Below are positions 7,181 to 15,205 of a stretch of DNA of 27,360 nucleotides, in pieces. A program made the position numbers and the translations under genes. Within the stretch, counting starts at the first letter, position 1; every line of letters starts with the position of its first letter. The notes under the pieces were generated by a model, which ran no database searches, was not told the DNA's origin, and saw nothing but the letters and a program-made list of their open reading frames with translations. The DNA is from Bacteroidota bacterium (GTDB lineage: Bacteria; Bacteroidota; Bacteroidia; Flavobacteriales; Weeksellaceae): the NCBI GenBank assembly GCA_023458535.1, contig JAEWYW010000029.1, positions 1 to 27,360 on the forward strand. The letters run 5' to 3'.

Positions 7181-9322
7181 CTATTTTATAAATCCTCTAT
7201 TTCTCAGTAAAGGTTTAATATCAGGATTGTGACCTGTAAAATCTTTAAATGCTTGATTCAAATCTACAGAATTACCTACTGACAAAATATATTTTCGGAA
7301 TCTGTCTCCATTTTCTCGGGTTAGTCCACCGTTGTTTTTTATCCATTCCCAAGCGTCGCTGTCCAAAGTTTCTGCCCATAAATAGGCATAGTAACCTGCG
7401 GAATATCCGCCTCCCCAAATATGTGCAAAATAAGGAGTGTGGTATCTTGGTGGAACGGTAGAAAGCGTAAAGCCATGATTCTTTAATGATTGTTTTTCAA
7501 AATCTAAAACTGACAAAAGATCAGATTCCTTATTCACTGTATGCCAATCCATATCCATTGAAGCAGCAGAAACCAATTCTGTGGTCATGTAGCCTTGGTT
7601 GAAAGTTGCCGCTTTTTTAATTTTATCGACTAAACTCTGTGGTATAGGCTGCTTGGTTTCGTAGTGAAGTGCATAATTCTTTAAGATTACTGGGTCTAAT
7701 GCCCAATGTTCATTAATTTGTGATGGAAATTCTACGAAATCTCTAGGTACATTCGTCCCCGATATGGATGGATATTTCTGGTTGGCGAAGAAACCGTGGA
7801 TAGAATGTCCAAACTCATGGAACATTGTAGTAACATCATCATAACTAATTAATGAAGGTTTTCCTGGCGCGGGTTTTTGGTAATTGAAACAGTTTACAAT
7901 TACTGGTTTTGTTCCTAGCAAGTGAGACTGCTCAACAAAATTGCTCATCCATGCTCCACCACTTTTAGAATCTCTGGTGTAAAAATCTAAATAATAGATG
8001 GCCAAAGATTTACCGTCATGGTCGAAAACTTCGTAAGCAACAACATCAGGATGGTAAACAGGCAAATCTGTTCTCTTTTTAAAAGTTATTCCATAGAATT
8101 TTTCTGCTGCGTAAAACACCCCTTTTTCCAGTACGGTGGTCACCTCAAAATAGGGTTTTATTTGATTTTCATCAAGGTCATATTTTGCTTTTCGAACTTG
8201 CTCAGCGTAAAAATTCCAGTCCCAAGGTTCTACCTTAAAGCCACCTTTTTGCTGGTCTATTAAATCCTGAATATCTTTAGCCTCTCTTGTGGCGGTTTCC
8301 ACGGCTGGTTTTGCAATTTGGTTCATCAAATTTTTTGCTGCTTCTGGAGTTTTCGCCATTTGATCTTGAAGTTTCCATTCTGCAAAATTCTTCTTGCCTA
8401 AAATTTTCGCTTTTTTAAGTCTTAATGCTGCTAATTTGGCGATGGTTTCGCGGGTATCATTGGCATCATTTTTTTCGGCTCTCGTCCAAGAAGCTTTAAA
8501 AAGTTTTTCTCTCGTAGCTCTATTTTTAAGATTTTGAAGCAAAGGTTGTTGTGTGGTATTTTGGAGTGCAAGAAGATATTTACCTTCCTGGCCTGCAGCT
8601 TTAGCATCAGCTGCCGCCGCAGCAATCTCGTCTGCAGAAAGTCCATCCAGCTCCTTAACATCGGAAATAAAAAGGCCTCCTTGCTTTCTTGCCTCCAACA
8701 ACTTATTGGAATATTGAGTAGCTAAAGATGCCATTTCTTGGTTCACTTGCTTTAGTTTTTCTTTCTCTGCTTGGGATAGATTAGCACCTGCAATCTCAAA
8801 ATTTTGTTTGTAATATTGTAAAAGTCTTTTGCTTTCCGGGTCTAAACCATCTTCCTTAATAGATTTTATTTTTTGATACAAAAACTCATTCAGATAGATT
8901 TTATCGGTGTGGGCAGCAAATATAGGAGCATATTCTTGTTCCAGAGATTGTAATGTAGGGTTGGTATTAGCACTCGTGAGATTGTAAAAAACACTTTGAG
9001 CGCGCTTGAGAACTTCACCGCTTTTTTCTAATGCAACAAGTGTATTTTCAAAAGTTGGAACAGCACGGTTGTTGGCAATCATATTCACTTCCTGTTCGTG
9101 TTGTTTCAAGCCATAATCGAACGCTGGTTTGAAATGTTCGTCTTTTATCTTGTCAAATTCGGGAGCTTCGTATTGCAGTTTGCTCTTTTTCATAAAGGGA
9201 TTATTCGCCATTTCAGAATTATTTACTTTAATTTCTGTCTGATTTTCAGGTTTTTTCATTGTAGTACATGCAGAATTTATTACTAATGTAGAAAGTAAAA
9301 AGTAGGATGCGATATTTTTCAT
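7181..9322 (-). CDS. dcp: M3-family metallopeptidase, peptidyl-dipeptidase Dcp-like
   Basis: A 713-residue zinc peptidase of family M3 (thimet oligopeptidase/Dcp group). The zinc motif is His502-Glu503-Phe-Gly-His506 in MFHEFGHSIHGFF. The third ligand is Glu531 in DFVEFPSQ, 25 residues after the second His as the family requires. A long helical N-terminal region covers about residues 45-250. The C-terminal block with PPRYHTPYFAHIWGGGYSAG is typical of Dcp. The N-terminus is a signal sequence ending INSAC, a weak lipobox, so the protein is probably exported and may be lipid-anchored. Dcp enzymes remove dipeptides from peptide C-termini, complementing the neighbouring N-terminal dipeptidase. 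Oligopeptidase A-like specificity is the main alternative. Confidence 0.88.
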   Translation of the reverse strand: MKNIASYFLLSTLVINSACTTMKKPENQTEIKVNNSEMANNPFMKKSKLQYEAPEFDKIKDEHFKPAFDYGLKQHEQEVNMIANNRAVPTFENTLVALEKSGEVLKRAQSVFYNLTSANTNPTLQSLEQEYAPIFAAHTDKIYLNEFLYQKIKSIKEDGLDPESKRLLQYYKQNFEIAGANLSQAEKEKLKQVNQEMASLATQYSNKLLEARKQGGLFISDVKELDGLSADEIAAAAADAKAAGQEGKYLLALQNTTQQPLLQNLKNRATREKLFKASWTRAEKNDANDTRETIAKLAALRLKKAKILGKKNFAEWKLQDQMAKTPEAAKNLMNQIAKPAVETATREAKDIQDLIDQQKGGFKVEPWDWNFYAEQVRKAKYDLDENQIKPYFEVTTVLEKGVFYAAEKFYGITFKKRTDLPVYHPDVVAYEVFDHDGKSLAIYYLDFYTRDSKSGGAWMSNFVEQSHLLGTKPVIVNCFNYQKPAPGKPSLISYDDVTTMFHEFGHSIHGFFANQKYPSISGTNVPRDFVEFPSQINEHWALDPVILKNYALHYETKQPIPQSLVDKIKKAATFNQGYMTTELVSAASMDMDWHTVNKESDLLSVLDFEKQSLKNHGFTLSTVPPRYHTPYFAHIWGGGYSAGYYAYLWAETLDSDAWEWIKNNGGLTRENGDRFRKYILSVGNSVDLNQAFKDFTGHNPDIKPLLRNRGFIK

Positions 9323-9378
9323 AAATTAGTGGTTGTAAACCATAAAGGTATTAATAATAACTAAAAACCTCCGCATAT

Positions 9379-10191
9379 ATGAAAACAAAAGTACTTTACT
9401 TCTTTATCGTCTCACTGTTCTTAGGGTCTTGCAAAAACGATGATCATCAGAAATCCAAAGATTTAACCATACTTCCAGATATCACAAAACCAAAAGATGA
9501 AAGTATGAAAACGAAAGAATTTTCGGGAGATTTTGATAGTATTGAAGTTTCGCAAGCTATCGAAGCAGAAATCGTAAAATCAGACTATGAAAAAGTTGTT
9601 ATTTCCGCACCATCCTACATTATTGACGAAATTGTGGTGAGCAATACGAATGGTTCCTTAAAAATTCAATATAAATCTGGAGTGCGAGTGGCTAACATTA
9701 ATAAAGTACGAGCAAAAATTTACGCCAGAGACTTTGTAAAAGTGGCAGCTTCTTCTGGAGCAGAGATTAAAATTCACGATCAGTTTACACAAGATAAAAC
9801 AGATGTTGTAGTTTCCAGTGCAGGAGAAATCAATGGAGATTTGGAAGCAAACGACATGAAAATTACAGCGAGCAGTGGGGGAAGTTTCTCTGGAAAAATA
9901 TGGGCGGTAAACTTAATTGTAGATTCATCTTCATCAGGATCAGTAGACATCAACGGTAAGACAAAGACTTTTGCTGGCACTGCTTCATCGGGAGCTGATA
10001 TAGATGCTTCACAAGTGAGTACAGAAAATGCAAAAGTTTCTGCATCAAGCGGTGCTGATATTGAAATTTCAGTTATCTCTTATTTGGAAGCAGTTGCCTC
10101 TTCGGGAGCCTCAGTAGATGTTTTAAAAAGCGGAAGCGTTACCATTGGTAAAAAAGAAGAAAGCAGCGGTGGAAGCGTTAGTATAAGATAA
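9379..10191 (+). CDS. GIN-domain (DUF2807) surface lipoprotein
   Basis: A 270-residue lipoprotein: the signal ends in a clear lipobox, LFLGSC, with Cys18 the likely lipidated residue. The rest matches the head GIN domain family (DUF2807), described as putative auto-transporter adhesin but of unknown biochemical role. The fold is visible as a repeat: the motif SSGA/SSGG or a close variant recurs eight times between about residue 120 and the C-terminus, roughly every 15-25 residues. This fits turns of a beta-solenoid. A Ser/Asn/Asp-rich strand such as DIEIS or SVDIN follows each turn. It is divergent from the M3 peptidase gene (56 bases) and convergent with kefC. Confidence 0.85.
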   Translation: MKTKVLYFFIVSLFLGSCKNDDHQKSKDLTILPDITKPKDESMKTKEFSGDFDSIEVSQAIEAEIVKSDYEKVVISAPSYIIDEIVVSNTNGSLKIQYKSGVRVANINKVRAKIYARDFVKVAASSGAEIKIHDQFTQDKTDVVVSSAGEINGDLEANDMKITASSGGSFSGKIWAVNLIVDSSSSGSVDINGKTKTFAGTASSGADIDASQVSTENAKVSASSGADIEISVISYLEAVASSGASVDVLKSGSVTIGKKEESSGGSVSIR

Positions 10192-10208
10192 AATATACGA
10201 ATAAAACC

Positions 10209-10248
10209 AATGATGGGGAGAAATTAGAAACTATTTATCCTCATCATT
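10209..10248. terminator. Imperfect hairpin at convergent 3' ends
   Basis: Bases 10209-10223 pair with 10234-10248 over 15 positions, with one G-T pair and one mismatch, around a 10-base loop. It follows the GIN lipoprotein stop by 17 bases and includes the last codons of the antiporter gene on the opposite strand. T tracts after it are broken (TTTTCATTTT), so it is a moderate candidate. Confidence 0.45.
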
Positions 10249-12111
10249 TTCATTTTGACTGTTTTCCCAGTTCTGACGGTCTAAATTCAGATTGTCATAA
10301 GCCAATAGTTCCTCTTCTCTTTGCAAAAGTTCTCTAGTGCTGAACATTGCTTCTTCATCTCCTTCTTCACTCATTCTGGCAAGTTTCTGTATAGAAGCTT
10401 TATCAATGGCCATAAATCTTTTACCTAGTCGGCGTGCTGCATATTTACGCATTCCGGTTTCATGGAGCAAATCAATAGCCATGTCTACAGCAGTTCCCAA
10501 TGTTTCTCTGTAAATATTTTCAATGCCATGGTTAAGGTAATAATAGGCATCAACCCGATTTCTTGCGCGAACAAAAATTTTAATCTTAGGATATTTTTCC
10601 CGAATCATTTCGGCGATAAATTTGTTCTCTTCCGGATCATCCAGACAAAGGACCAGAATATTTGCATCTTCTATACCAGCAGCTCTCAAAACAGGAATTC
10701 TAGTAGCATCTCCATAATACACCTTAAAACCATAACTCCTTAAGAGCTTTATGCGGTCGGGATCTCTATCTAAAACGGTTGCAGCGATTTTGTTGGCTTT
10801 TAAAAGTCTTCCCACCGTGCTTCCAAAATGTCCGAATCCCACAATAATAATCTTCTTTTGAGGTTGATTGTTTTTACCATCCAAAATATTATAATCAGAC
10901 TCTTGATCAGGTTTTTCCTTAATAAACTTTGGAGTAATAATCTTCTCATTAATCAGTAATAAAATGGGCGTTATCATCATGGTGATTGCAGTTACAGCCA
11001 TTAACTGTGCATTTCTTTCCGGTGAAAATAGGTATAAAGTTGAGGAAAAATTGATGAGTATAAACGCAAATTCACCCACCTGAGAAAGCGCAAATGCGTA
11101 AAATAAATTTTGGGTAAGCTCAATTTTATAAAACTTACCAATTAGGAAAAGAACTAAAAATTTAATGCCCAATACTGCAACAACCAATCCTCCGATGAAG
11201 TAAGGATCGCTGATGATGACGTTAAAATTGATGGTAGAACCTACACTTACAAAAAATACAGCCAATAAGAGTCCTTTAAAGGGTTCTATCTGTGCTTCCA
11301 GTTCGTTTCTGAATTCACTATTGGCAAGCATTACGCCAGCAATAAAGGCTCCTAAAGCGGGCGATAATCCAAAAGTCACCATTAATTCCGACACACCAAT
11401 TACCAGAAACAATGAAGATACCGTAAGCAATTCCGTCATTCCAGATCCTGAAACATATCTTAGAAAGGGAACAAAAACGAATCTTCCAAGTAATATCAAT
11501 ATCACCACGCCACCCAAAACTGTTGCTGCCTGAAGCCATTCGGGCAATTTTTGAATTAAAATTTGCGCTTCGTTGGTTTCCTGCTGAGGATGGTATTGCG
11601 CAATAATTGGTAACAGTGCAAGAATAGGTATTACGGCAATATCCTGAAATAATAACGTTGAAAAAGACGCTTCACCAGCTATGGTTTTAAGATTGTTTTT
11701 CTCCTGAAGGGTCTGTAGCACAATCGCTGTAGATGACAAAGCAAATATCATGGCGACTGCAACAGCTGTTTCTGCTCTAAAACCAACTGCTATAAATACT
11801 ACAAAAAGCACTACGATGGTCAATACCATTTGGGAAAGACCAAGACCAATAATCTTTTTTCTCATAGACCAGAATTTTTTAGGATCCAACTCTAGTCCGA
11901 TCAAAAATAGAAGCATAATTACTCCCAGTTCACTCGCGTGCATGATATCGTCTACATCTTTTCCAGTAAGTTTTAATACATAGGGCCCAATAACTATACC
12001 TCCCAAAAGGTACCCAATTACCGAACTTAAACCTAGTTTTCTTGCCAGAGGTACCATGATAATGGCAACTCCCAAAAAAATAAGGGTAGACATTGCAATA
12101 GACGATTCCAT
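10231..12111 (-). CDS. kefC: KefC/KefB-type potassium/proton antiporter (CPA2) with RCK domain
   Basis: A 626-residue CPA2 antiporter, close to E. coli KefC (620). About 12 membrane helices fill residues 1-390. A cytoplasmic RCK/TrkA-N domain starts near residue 420 with the nucleotide-binding loop GFGHFG at 425-430. A short acidic tail ends the protein. Kef-specific features are visible: the GLELDPKKFW loop, and NELEAQIEPFKGLLL, matching the regulatory Q-loop region of KefC. In E. coli the system is held shut by glutathione and opened by glutathione adducts. Potassium leaves, protons enter, and the cytoplasm acidifies to limit electrophile damage. The start lies one base after the stop of the oxidoreductase gene, so the two are co-translated. 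KefB and KefC cannot be told apart here. Confidence 0.88.
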   Translation of the reverse strand: MESSIAMSTLIFLGVAIIMVPLARKLGLSSVIGYLLGGIVIGPYVLKLTGKDVDDIMHASELGVIMLLFLIGLELDPKKFWSMRKKIIGLGLSQMVLTIVVLFVVFIAVGFRAETAVAVAMIFALSSTAIVLQTLQEKNNLKTIAGEASFSTLLFQDIAVIPILALLPIIAQYHPQQETNEAQILIQKLPEWLQAATVLGGVVILILLGRFVFVPFLRYVSGSGMTELLTVSSLFLVIGVSELMVTFGLSPALGAFIAGVMLANSEFRNELEAQIEPFKGLLLAVFFVSVGSTINFNVIISDPYFIGGLVVAVLGIKFLVLFLIGKFYKIELTQNLFYAFALSQVGEFAFILINFSSTLYLFSPERNAQLMAVTAITMMITPILLLINEKIITPKFIKEKPDQESDYNILDGKNNQPQKKIIIVGFGHFGSTVGRLLKANKIAATVLDRDPDRIKLLRSYGFKVYYGDATRIPVLRAAGIEDANILVLCLDDPEENKFIAEMIREKYPKIKIFVRARNRVDAYYYLNHGIENIYRETLGTAVDMAIDLLHETGMRKYAARRLGKRFMAIDKASIQKLARMSEEGDEEAMFSTRELLQREEELLAYDNLNLDRQNWENSQNENDEDK

Positions 12112-12112
12112 A

Positions 12113-12634
12113 TTATTGTTGCAATATTTTTACAAATTCTTGTTTTTGGAGAATGATCTCTTTTTTAGTGAGTTTATTGGCTTCATACACCACCAAAACT
12201 TTTTTCAGATCTGTTTTAAAAACTTTTAAGGTGACGATCAGACTGCTGATGAGTTCTTCTACTGTGTATTGGTAGGTACCCGCTTTTGTGAAAGAAGATT
12301 CTTTACCGCCTGTAGTGACCAAAATATAAACTTCCTTACCTTCTAGAGGATTATGAGCGTCTTCTTTAAGCCAACCTCTGTCAAAAACTTCTTCAATCCA
12401 AAGTTTAAGCAATGGGGGAGTCCCAAACCATATCATAGGAAACTGAAAGATAATTCTGTCGAAATCTTTTAATCTTTTTCTTTCTCGAAAGGCTGCGATG
12501 TGAAAATCTGAATATTCTTCGTACAAATCTCTCAACGTAAAATGCTGATCTCTAACATAAAAATTATACAGCTCCACGTTGGAGTTTGAATATTCTAGAT
12601 AGGGGTGAGCAAAAATTACGAGTGTTTTCTTCAT
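12113..12634 (-). CDS. kefF: KefF/KefG-like flavodoxin-fold NAD(P)H oxidoreductase
   Basis: A 173-residue NAD(P)H:quinone oxidoreductase of the flavodoxin-like family that acts as ancillary subunit of Kef antiporters. Visible blocks are the start KKTLVIFAHPYLEYSNSN (FMN phosphate region), IIFQFPMIWFGTPPLLKLWI (matching the equivalent KefF segment) and VTTGGKESSF. E. coli KefF and KefG bind Kef on the cytoplasmic face and are needed for full activity. The ATG at 12634 is preferred over an in-frame TTG at 12652 because it puts the beta strand at the N-terminus as usual. The stop is separated from the antiporter ATG by one base, a strong sign of a functional pair. KefF versus KefG naming is arbitrary here. 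Confidence 0.85.
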   Translation of the reverse strand: MKKTLVIFAHPYLEYSNSNVELYNFYVRDQHFTLRDLYEEYSDFHIAAFRERKRLKDFDRIIFQFPMIWFGTPPLLKLWIEEVFDRGWLKEDAHNPLEGKEVYILVTTGGKESSFTKAGTYQYTVEELISSLIVTLKVFKTDLKKVLVVYEANKLTKKEIILQKQEFVKILQQ

Positions 12635-12662
12635 AGAAAGTAGGGGTTGCAATAAATATACA

Positions 12663-12696
12663 AAAAAAGGAAAAAACGCGAGTAATTTCCTTTTTT
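12663..12696 (-). terminator. Terminator of the lemA-TPM operon
   Basis: On the minus strand AAAAAAGGAAA pairs with TTTCCTTTTTT across a 12-base loop. It begins 10 bases after the stop of the last TPM gene and ends in a T run. It also insulates the downstream kefF-kefC pair from read-through. Confidence 0.75.
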
Positions 12697-12705
12697 AAAT
12701 TTTAT

Positions 12706-13512
12706 TTACCAACCTCCAGAGGCACCACCACCTCCAAAAGATCCGCCGCCTCCGAAACCACCAAAGCCACCACCGCCGCTTCCGCCACCGAAGCCGCCAC
12801 CTCCAAAACTTCCTGGGAAAGGGAAAAATCCTCCTGGGTAACTTCTACGTCCGCGTCGTGATATAATAACATCATCATCATTGTAGTTTCCTCCTCGTCC
12901 ACCGCCACCATTCCTGCTGATGATAAATATAATGATCATTACAACAATAAAAATGAGTACCATACCGCTGATGCCAAGATCATCGCCTCCTGCATCTACG
13001 TTATTAATGGCTTTAAACTTTCCTTGAAGTGCTTCAATAATTGATGAAGTTCCTCTGTTGATGCCTTCATAATAGTTTCCCTGCTTAAAATGAGGTGCAA
13101 CGATATAGTCTATAATCTGTCCCGCTACCGATGCTGTTAAATATTGTTCAACTGCTCTACCTTGCTGTATGGCCATTGTTCGGTCTTCAATAGCAATGAG
13201 GAAGACAACACCATTATCAATACCTTTCTTGCCTATTGCCCATTTTTCACCAAACATAGTGGCTAAGAAATTAATGTCCTCACCTTTGGTAGAAGGTATG
13301 ATGATCACCTCAATTTCCGTGGATGTAGAATCTGCATACTTAATCAGTTTATCGTTCAGTGCATTTTTTTCTGTGGCACTGAGTATATTGGCTTCGTCAT
13401 ATACAGGATATAAAACAGCTGGTTTGGGTGGAATGCTGTACTGTGCAGATAGCAAACCGCATATGCAAATGTAAATTACTGAAAGAAATATTTTAAGAGA
13501 AGGTAATCTCAT
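12706..13512 (-). CDS. TPM-domain protein with glycine-rich tail (YgcG-like)
   Basis: A 268-residue protein with four parts: a signal peptide ending near LLSAQ; a TPM domain (about residues 30-160) with blocks YDEANILS, IEVIIIPSTKGEDI and KWAIGKKGIDNGVVFLIA; a membrane helix near 195-215 (MVLIFIVVMIIIFII); and a glycine-rich tail of about 45 residues ending GASGGW. The closing Gly-Ala-Ser-Gly-x-Trp is common in this family. The ATG at 13512 is preferred because it exposes the signal peptide. The longer reading of this frame overlaps the upstream gene by 200 bases. With this start the overlap is 20 bases. TPM proteins have been linked to phosphatase activity in plants and to membrane protein quality control, but the bacterial role is unsettled. 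Confidence 0.87.
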   Translation of the reverse strand: MRLPSLKIFLSVIYICICGLLSAQYSIPPKPAVLYPVYDEANILSATEKNALNDKLIKYADSTSTEIEVIIIPSTKGEDINFLATMFGEKWAIGKKGIDNGVVFLIAIEDRTMAIQQGRAVEQYLTASVAGQIIDYIVAPHFKQGNYYEGINRGTSSIIEALQGKFKAINNVDAGGDDLGISGMVLIFIVVMIIIFIISRNGGGGRGGNYNDDDVIISRRGRRSYPGGFFPFPGSFGGGGFGGGSGGGGFGGFGGGGSFGGGGASGGW

Positions 13513-13921
13513 CCGGAAGTTCGTTAATGTTTTCGCCACGGTGTGGGAAATATTTTTTAAGTTCAAAACCTGTTTCCAAAACGGCTTTTTTAATCGGTTC
13601 AAAAAAATTGCCTTTGGAAAAACCTTGGGTAATATCATCATGCAGACGGTCCCAGAACGATTGATGTACTTTTTGATGTATTCCCTCGTCACCAATAATG
13701 GTTAAATAGCGGCGATCGAAGTTGATATGGAAAAGTACTGCATTTCTCTCGGCGGTTTTGCCCATACAGAGACGTTTGAATACCTCAAAAGCAGCTTCTG
13801 CATTATGATCATCGGTATTGGAGTCTATATGAATTCTTATTTCGCCCGAAGAATGCTGTTCTGCGGATTGAATGGCTTCCACAAGGGAAGCCATCTCTTG
13901 GTCTGTTAGATAATTACTCAT
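13493..13921 (-). CDS. Short TPM-domain protein
   Basis: A 142-residue stand-alone TPM domain without signal peptide, membrane helix or glycine tail. Recognisable blocks are LTDQEMASLVEAIQSAEQHS, SGEIRIHI and NAVLFHINFDRRYLTIIGDEGI. It starts on the last base of the lemA stop codon (TAATG arrangement) and ends inside the next TPM gene, so the three genes form one translationally coupled operon. Since this TPM domain lacks an export signal while its neighbour has one, the two copies probably work on opposite sides of the inner membrane. Biochemical function is unknown. Confidence 0.85.
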   Translation of the reverse strand: MSNYLTDQEMASLVEAIQSAEQHSSGEIRIHIDSNTDDHNAEAAFEVFKRLCMGKTAERNAVLFHINFDRRYLTIIGDEGIHQKVHQSFWDRLHDDITQGFSKGNFFEPIKKAVLETGFELKKYFPHRGENINELPDEITFS

Positions 13922-14529
13922 TATTCAGAAAATACTTCTGGAGCTTTATTAGCACCTGCTTCAGATTTAAAATAAGGTTTTTCTTTAAAGTTGGTGAAGT
14001 TTGCTAAAATATTATTCGGAAAAGTTTTAATAGAGGTATTATAATCTTTCGCGGCATCATTGTAGTAAACAGTTTCTGTTCTTATGCTGTTTTCAATAGC
14101 TGTGTATTCTCTTTGGAAGTTGATGTATTGTTGATCTGCCTTTAAATTAGGATATTGTTCAACAACTGCCATTAATCTGCTTAATGCTCCACTCAACTCG
14201 CCCTGAGCAGCTTGAAATTTTGCCATATCGGCTTCCGTCATGTTCGTTGGGTCGATTGTGATAGATGTAGCTTTAGATCTGGCTTCGATAACTTTGGTTA
14301 AAGTTTCCTGTTCAAATTTAGAATAAGATTTTACCGTTCTTTCCAAATTCGGAATGAGGTTGGCCCTTTTCTGATAGACAGTTTCCACATTAGACCATTT
14401 GGCATCAACAGTTTGCTCTTTTGCGACGAAGTTATTATAACCATTTTTGCCCCAGAAGAACAAAATACCCAGAATAACTAATAGTGCAATACCAATAGTA
14501 CCTGCACTCATGCAGCCCTTATTTCTCAT
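13921..14529 (-). CDS. lemA: LemA family protein
   Basis: A 202-residue LemA-family membrane protein: a short N-terminus, one membrane helix (about residues 9-25), then a long helical domain typical of the family, with VDAKWSNVETVYQKRANLIPNL and later YNDAAKDYNTSIKTFPNN. Family members have the N-terminus outside and the helical domain probably inside. The role is unknown beyond an epitope history in Listeria. It is the first gene of the lemA-TPM-TPM operon. A minus-strand -7 box lies about 35 bases upstream, shared back-to-back with the folA promoter region. Assignment is strong at family level only. Confidence 0.9.
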   Translation of the reverse strand: MRNKGCMSAGTIGIALLVILGILFFWGKNGYNNFVAKEQTVDAKWSNVETVYQKRANLIPNLERTVKSYSKFEQETLTKVIEARSKATSITIDPTNMTEADMAKFQAAQGELSGALSRLMAVVEQYPNLKADQQYINFQREYTAIENSIRTETVYYNDAAKDYNTSIKTFPNNILANFTNFKEKPYFKSEAGANKAPEVFSE

Positions 14530-14563
14530 AGTTTAAAATTTTTTTAATGTTTATAGTGCTACC

Positions 14564-14571
14564 CAAATATA
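14564..14571 (-). promoter_or_regulatory. Candidate -7 box for the lemA operon
   Basis: The minus strand reads TATATTTG, matching TAnnTTTG, 34 bases before the lemA ATG. No TTG lies at the expected upstream distance. It faces away from a plus-strand box at 14584, forming a compact divergent promoter region. Confidence 0.4.
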
Positions 14572-14583
14572 CAAATTATGTGC

Positions 14584-14591
14584 TAATTTTG
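14584..14591 (+). promoter_or_regulatory. Candidate -7 box for folA
   Basis: TAATTTTG matches TAnnTTTG and ends 14 bases before the folA ATG. A -33 TTG is not evident. The two divergent boxes here are separated by only 12 bases. Confidence 0.4.
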
Positions 14592-14605
14592 TAAAAAAAT
14601 AAAAA

Positions 14606-15103
14606 ATGACAACAATTATTGTAGCAATGGGTAACAAAAGAGAAATAGGAGTTGATAACAACTTGCTGTGGCACCTTCCCAAAGATTTAAAACATTTTAA
14701 AGATATTACCAGCGGCCATCCTATAATTATGGGTAGAAAAACCTACGAAAGCATTGGTAAACCTCTTCCCAACAGAACGAATATCGTGGTTTCCAGAAAG
14801 GCAGATTGGTTTGAAGAAGGCATTTTGATTGTTGGAAGTATTAAAGAGGCTATAAAATTTGCCAAGAAAATAGATGAAAATGTATTTATACTTGGTGGTG
14901 GTACTATTTATGCACAGACAATTGATTTAGCAGACAGATTGGAGGTAACCCAAGTTGATGCAGACTTTCCGGCAGATACTTTTTTTCCAAAGATTGATGC
15001 TAAAGTATGGGCGAAAACCAATGAGACCTGTCATGAGAAAGATGAAAAAAATAATTTTGATTTCTGCTTTCAGACTTTCGACCGAATTAAAAGAGAGGAT
15101 TAA
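14606..15103 (+). CDS. folA: Dihydrofolate reductase
   Basis: A 165-residue dihydrofolate reductase that reduces dihydrofolate to tetrahydrofolate with NADPH in the cytoplasm. The folate pocket is visible in LLWHLPKDLKHFK, whose Asp matches the catalytic acid of E. coli enzyme (Asp27). Cofactor motifs GRKTYESIGKPLPNR and FILGGGTIYAQ follow in the normal order and spacing. The N-terminal strand TTIIVAMGNKREIG fits a chromosomal rather than plasmid-borne type. It is unlinked to thyA in this window. It is divergent from lemA. Confidence 0.95.
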   Translation: MTTIIVAMGNKREIGVDNNLLWHLPKDLKHFKDITSGHPIIMGRKTYESIGKPLPNRTNIVVSRKADWFEEGILIVGSIKEAIKFAKKIDENVFILGGGTIYAQTIDLADRLEVTQVDADFPADTFFPKIDAKVWAKTNETCHEKDEKNNFDFCFQTFDRIKRED

Positions 15104-15155
15104 TCATTTGCTTCTATGGCAATGAGTTCAATAGGAGATATTCTGAGATTTAAGG

Positions 15156-15187
15156 TTGTACTCCTTAGTTCTAATTTTTTATCTTTG
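15156..15187 (+). promoter_or_regulatory. Bacteroidota-type promoter for the TPR-like membrane protein
   Basis: TTG (15156-15158) is followed by 21 bases and TATCTTTG (15180-15187). Both boxes of the TTG-N17-23-TAnnTTTG consensus are present with acceptable spacing. The -7 box ends 18 bases before the ATG at 15206, which supports an independent transcript for the gene after folA. Confidence 0.6.
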
Positions 15188-15205
15188 CACTTCTAAAATT
15201 TTACA

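Noticed and set aside
11213..11533. 106-residue plus-strand frame opposite kefC
   Set aside because: It lies wholly antisense to membrane helices of kefC, has no promoter or family signature, and its composition follows from the opposite strand.
12702..12911. 69-residue minus-strand frame rich in Val, Glu and Ala
   Set aside because: It is a frame-shifted reading of the glycine-rich tail of the TPM gene on the same strand; GGN-type codons generate such composition.
13513..13695. 61-codon upstream extension of the secreted TPM protein
   Set aside because: It would bury the signal peptide and overlap the upstream TPM gene by 200 bases.
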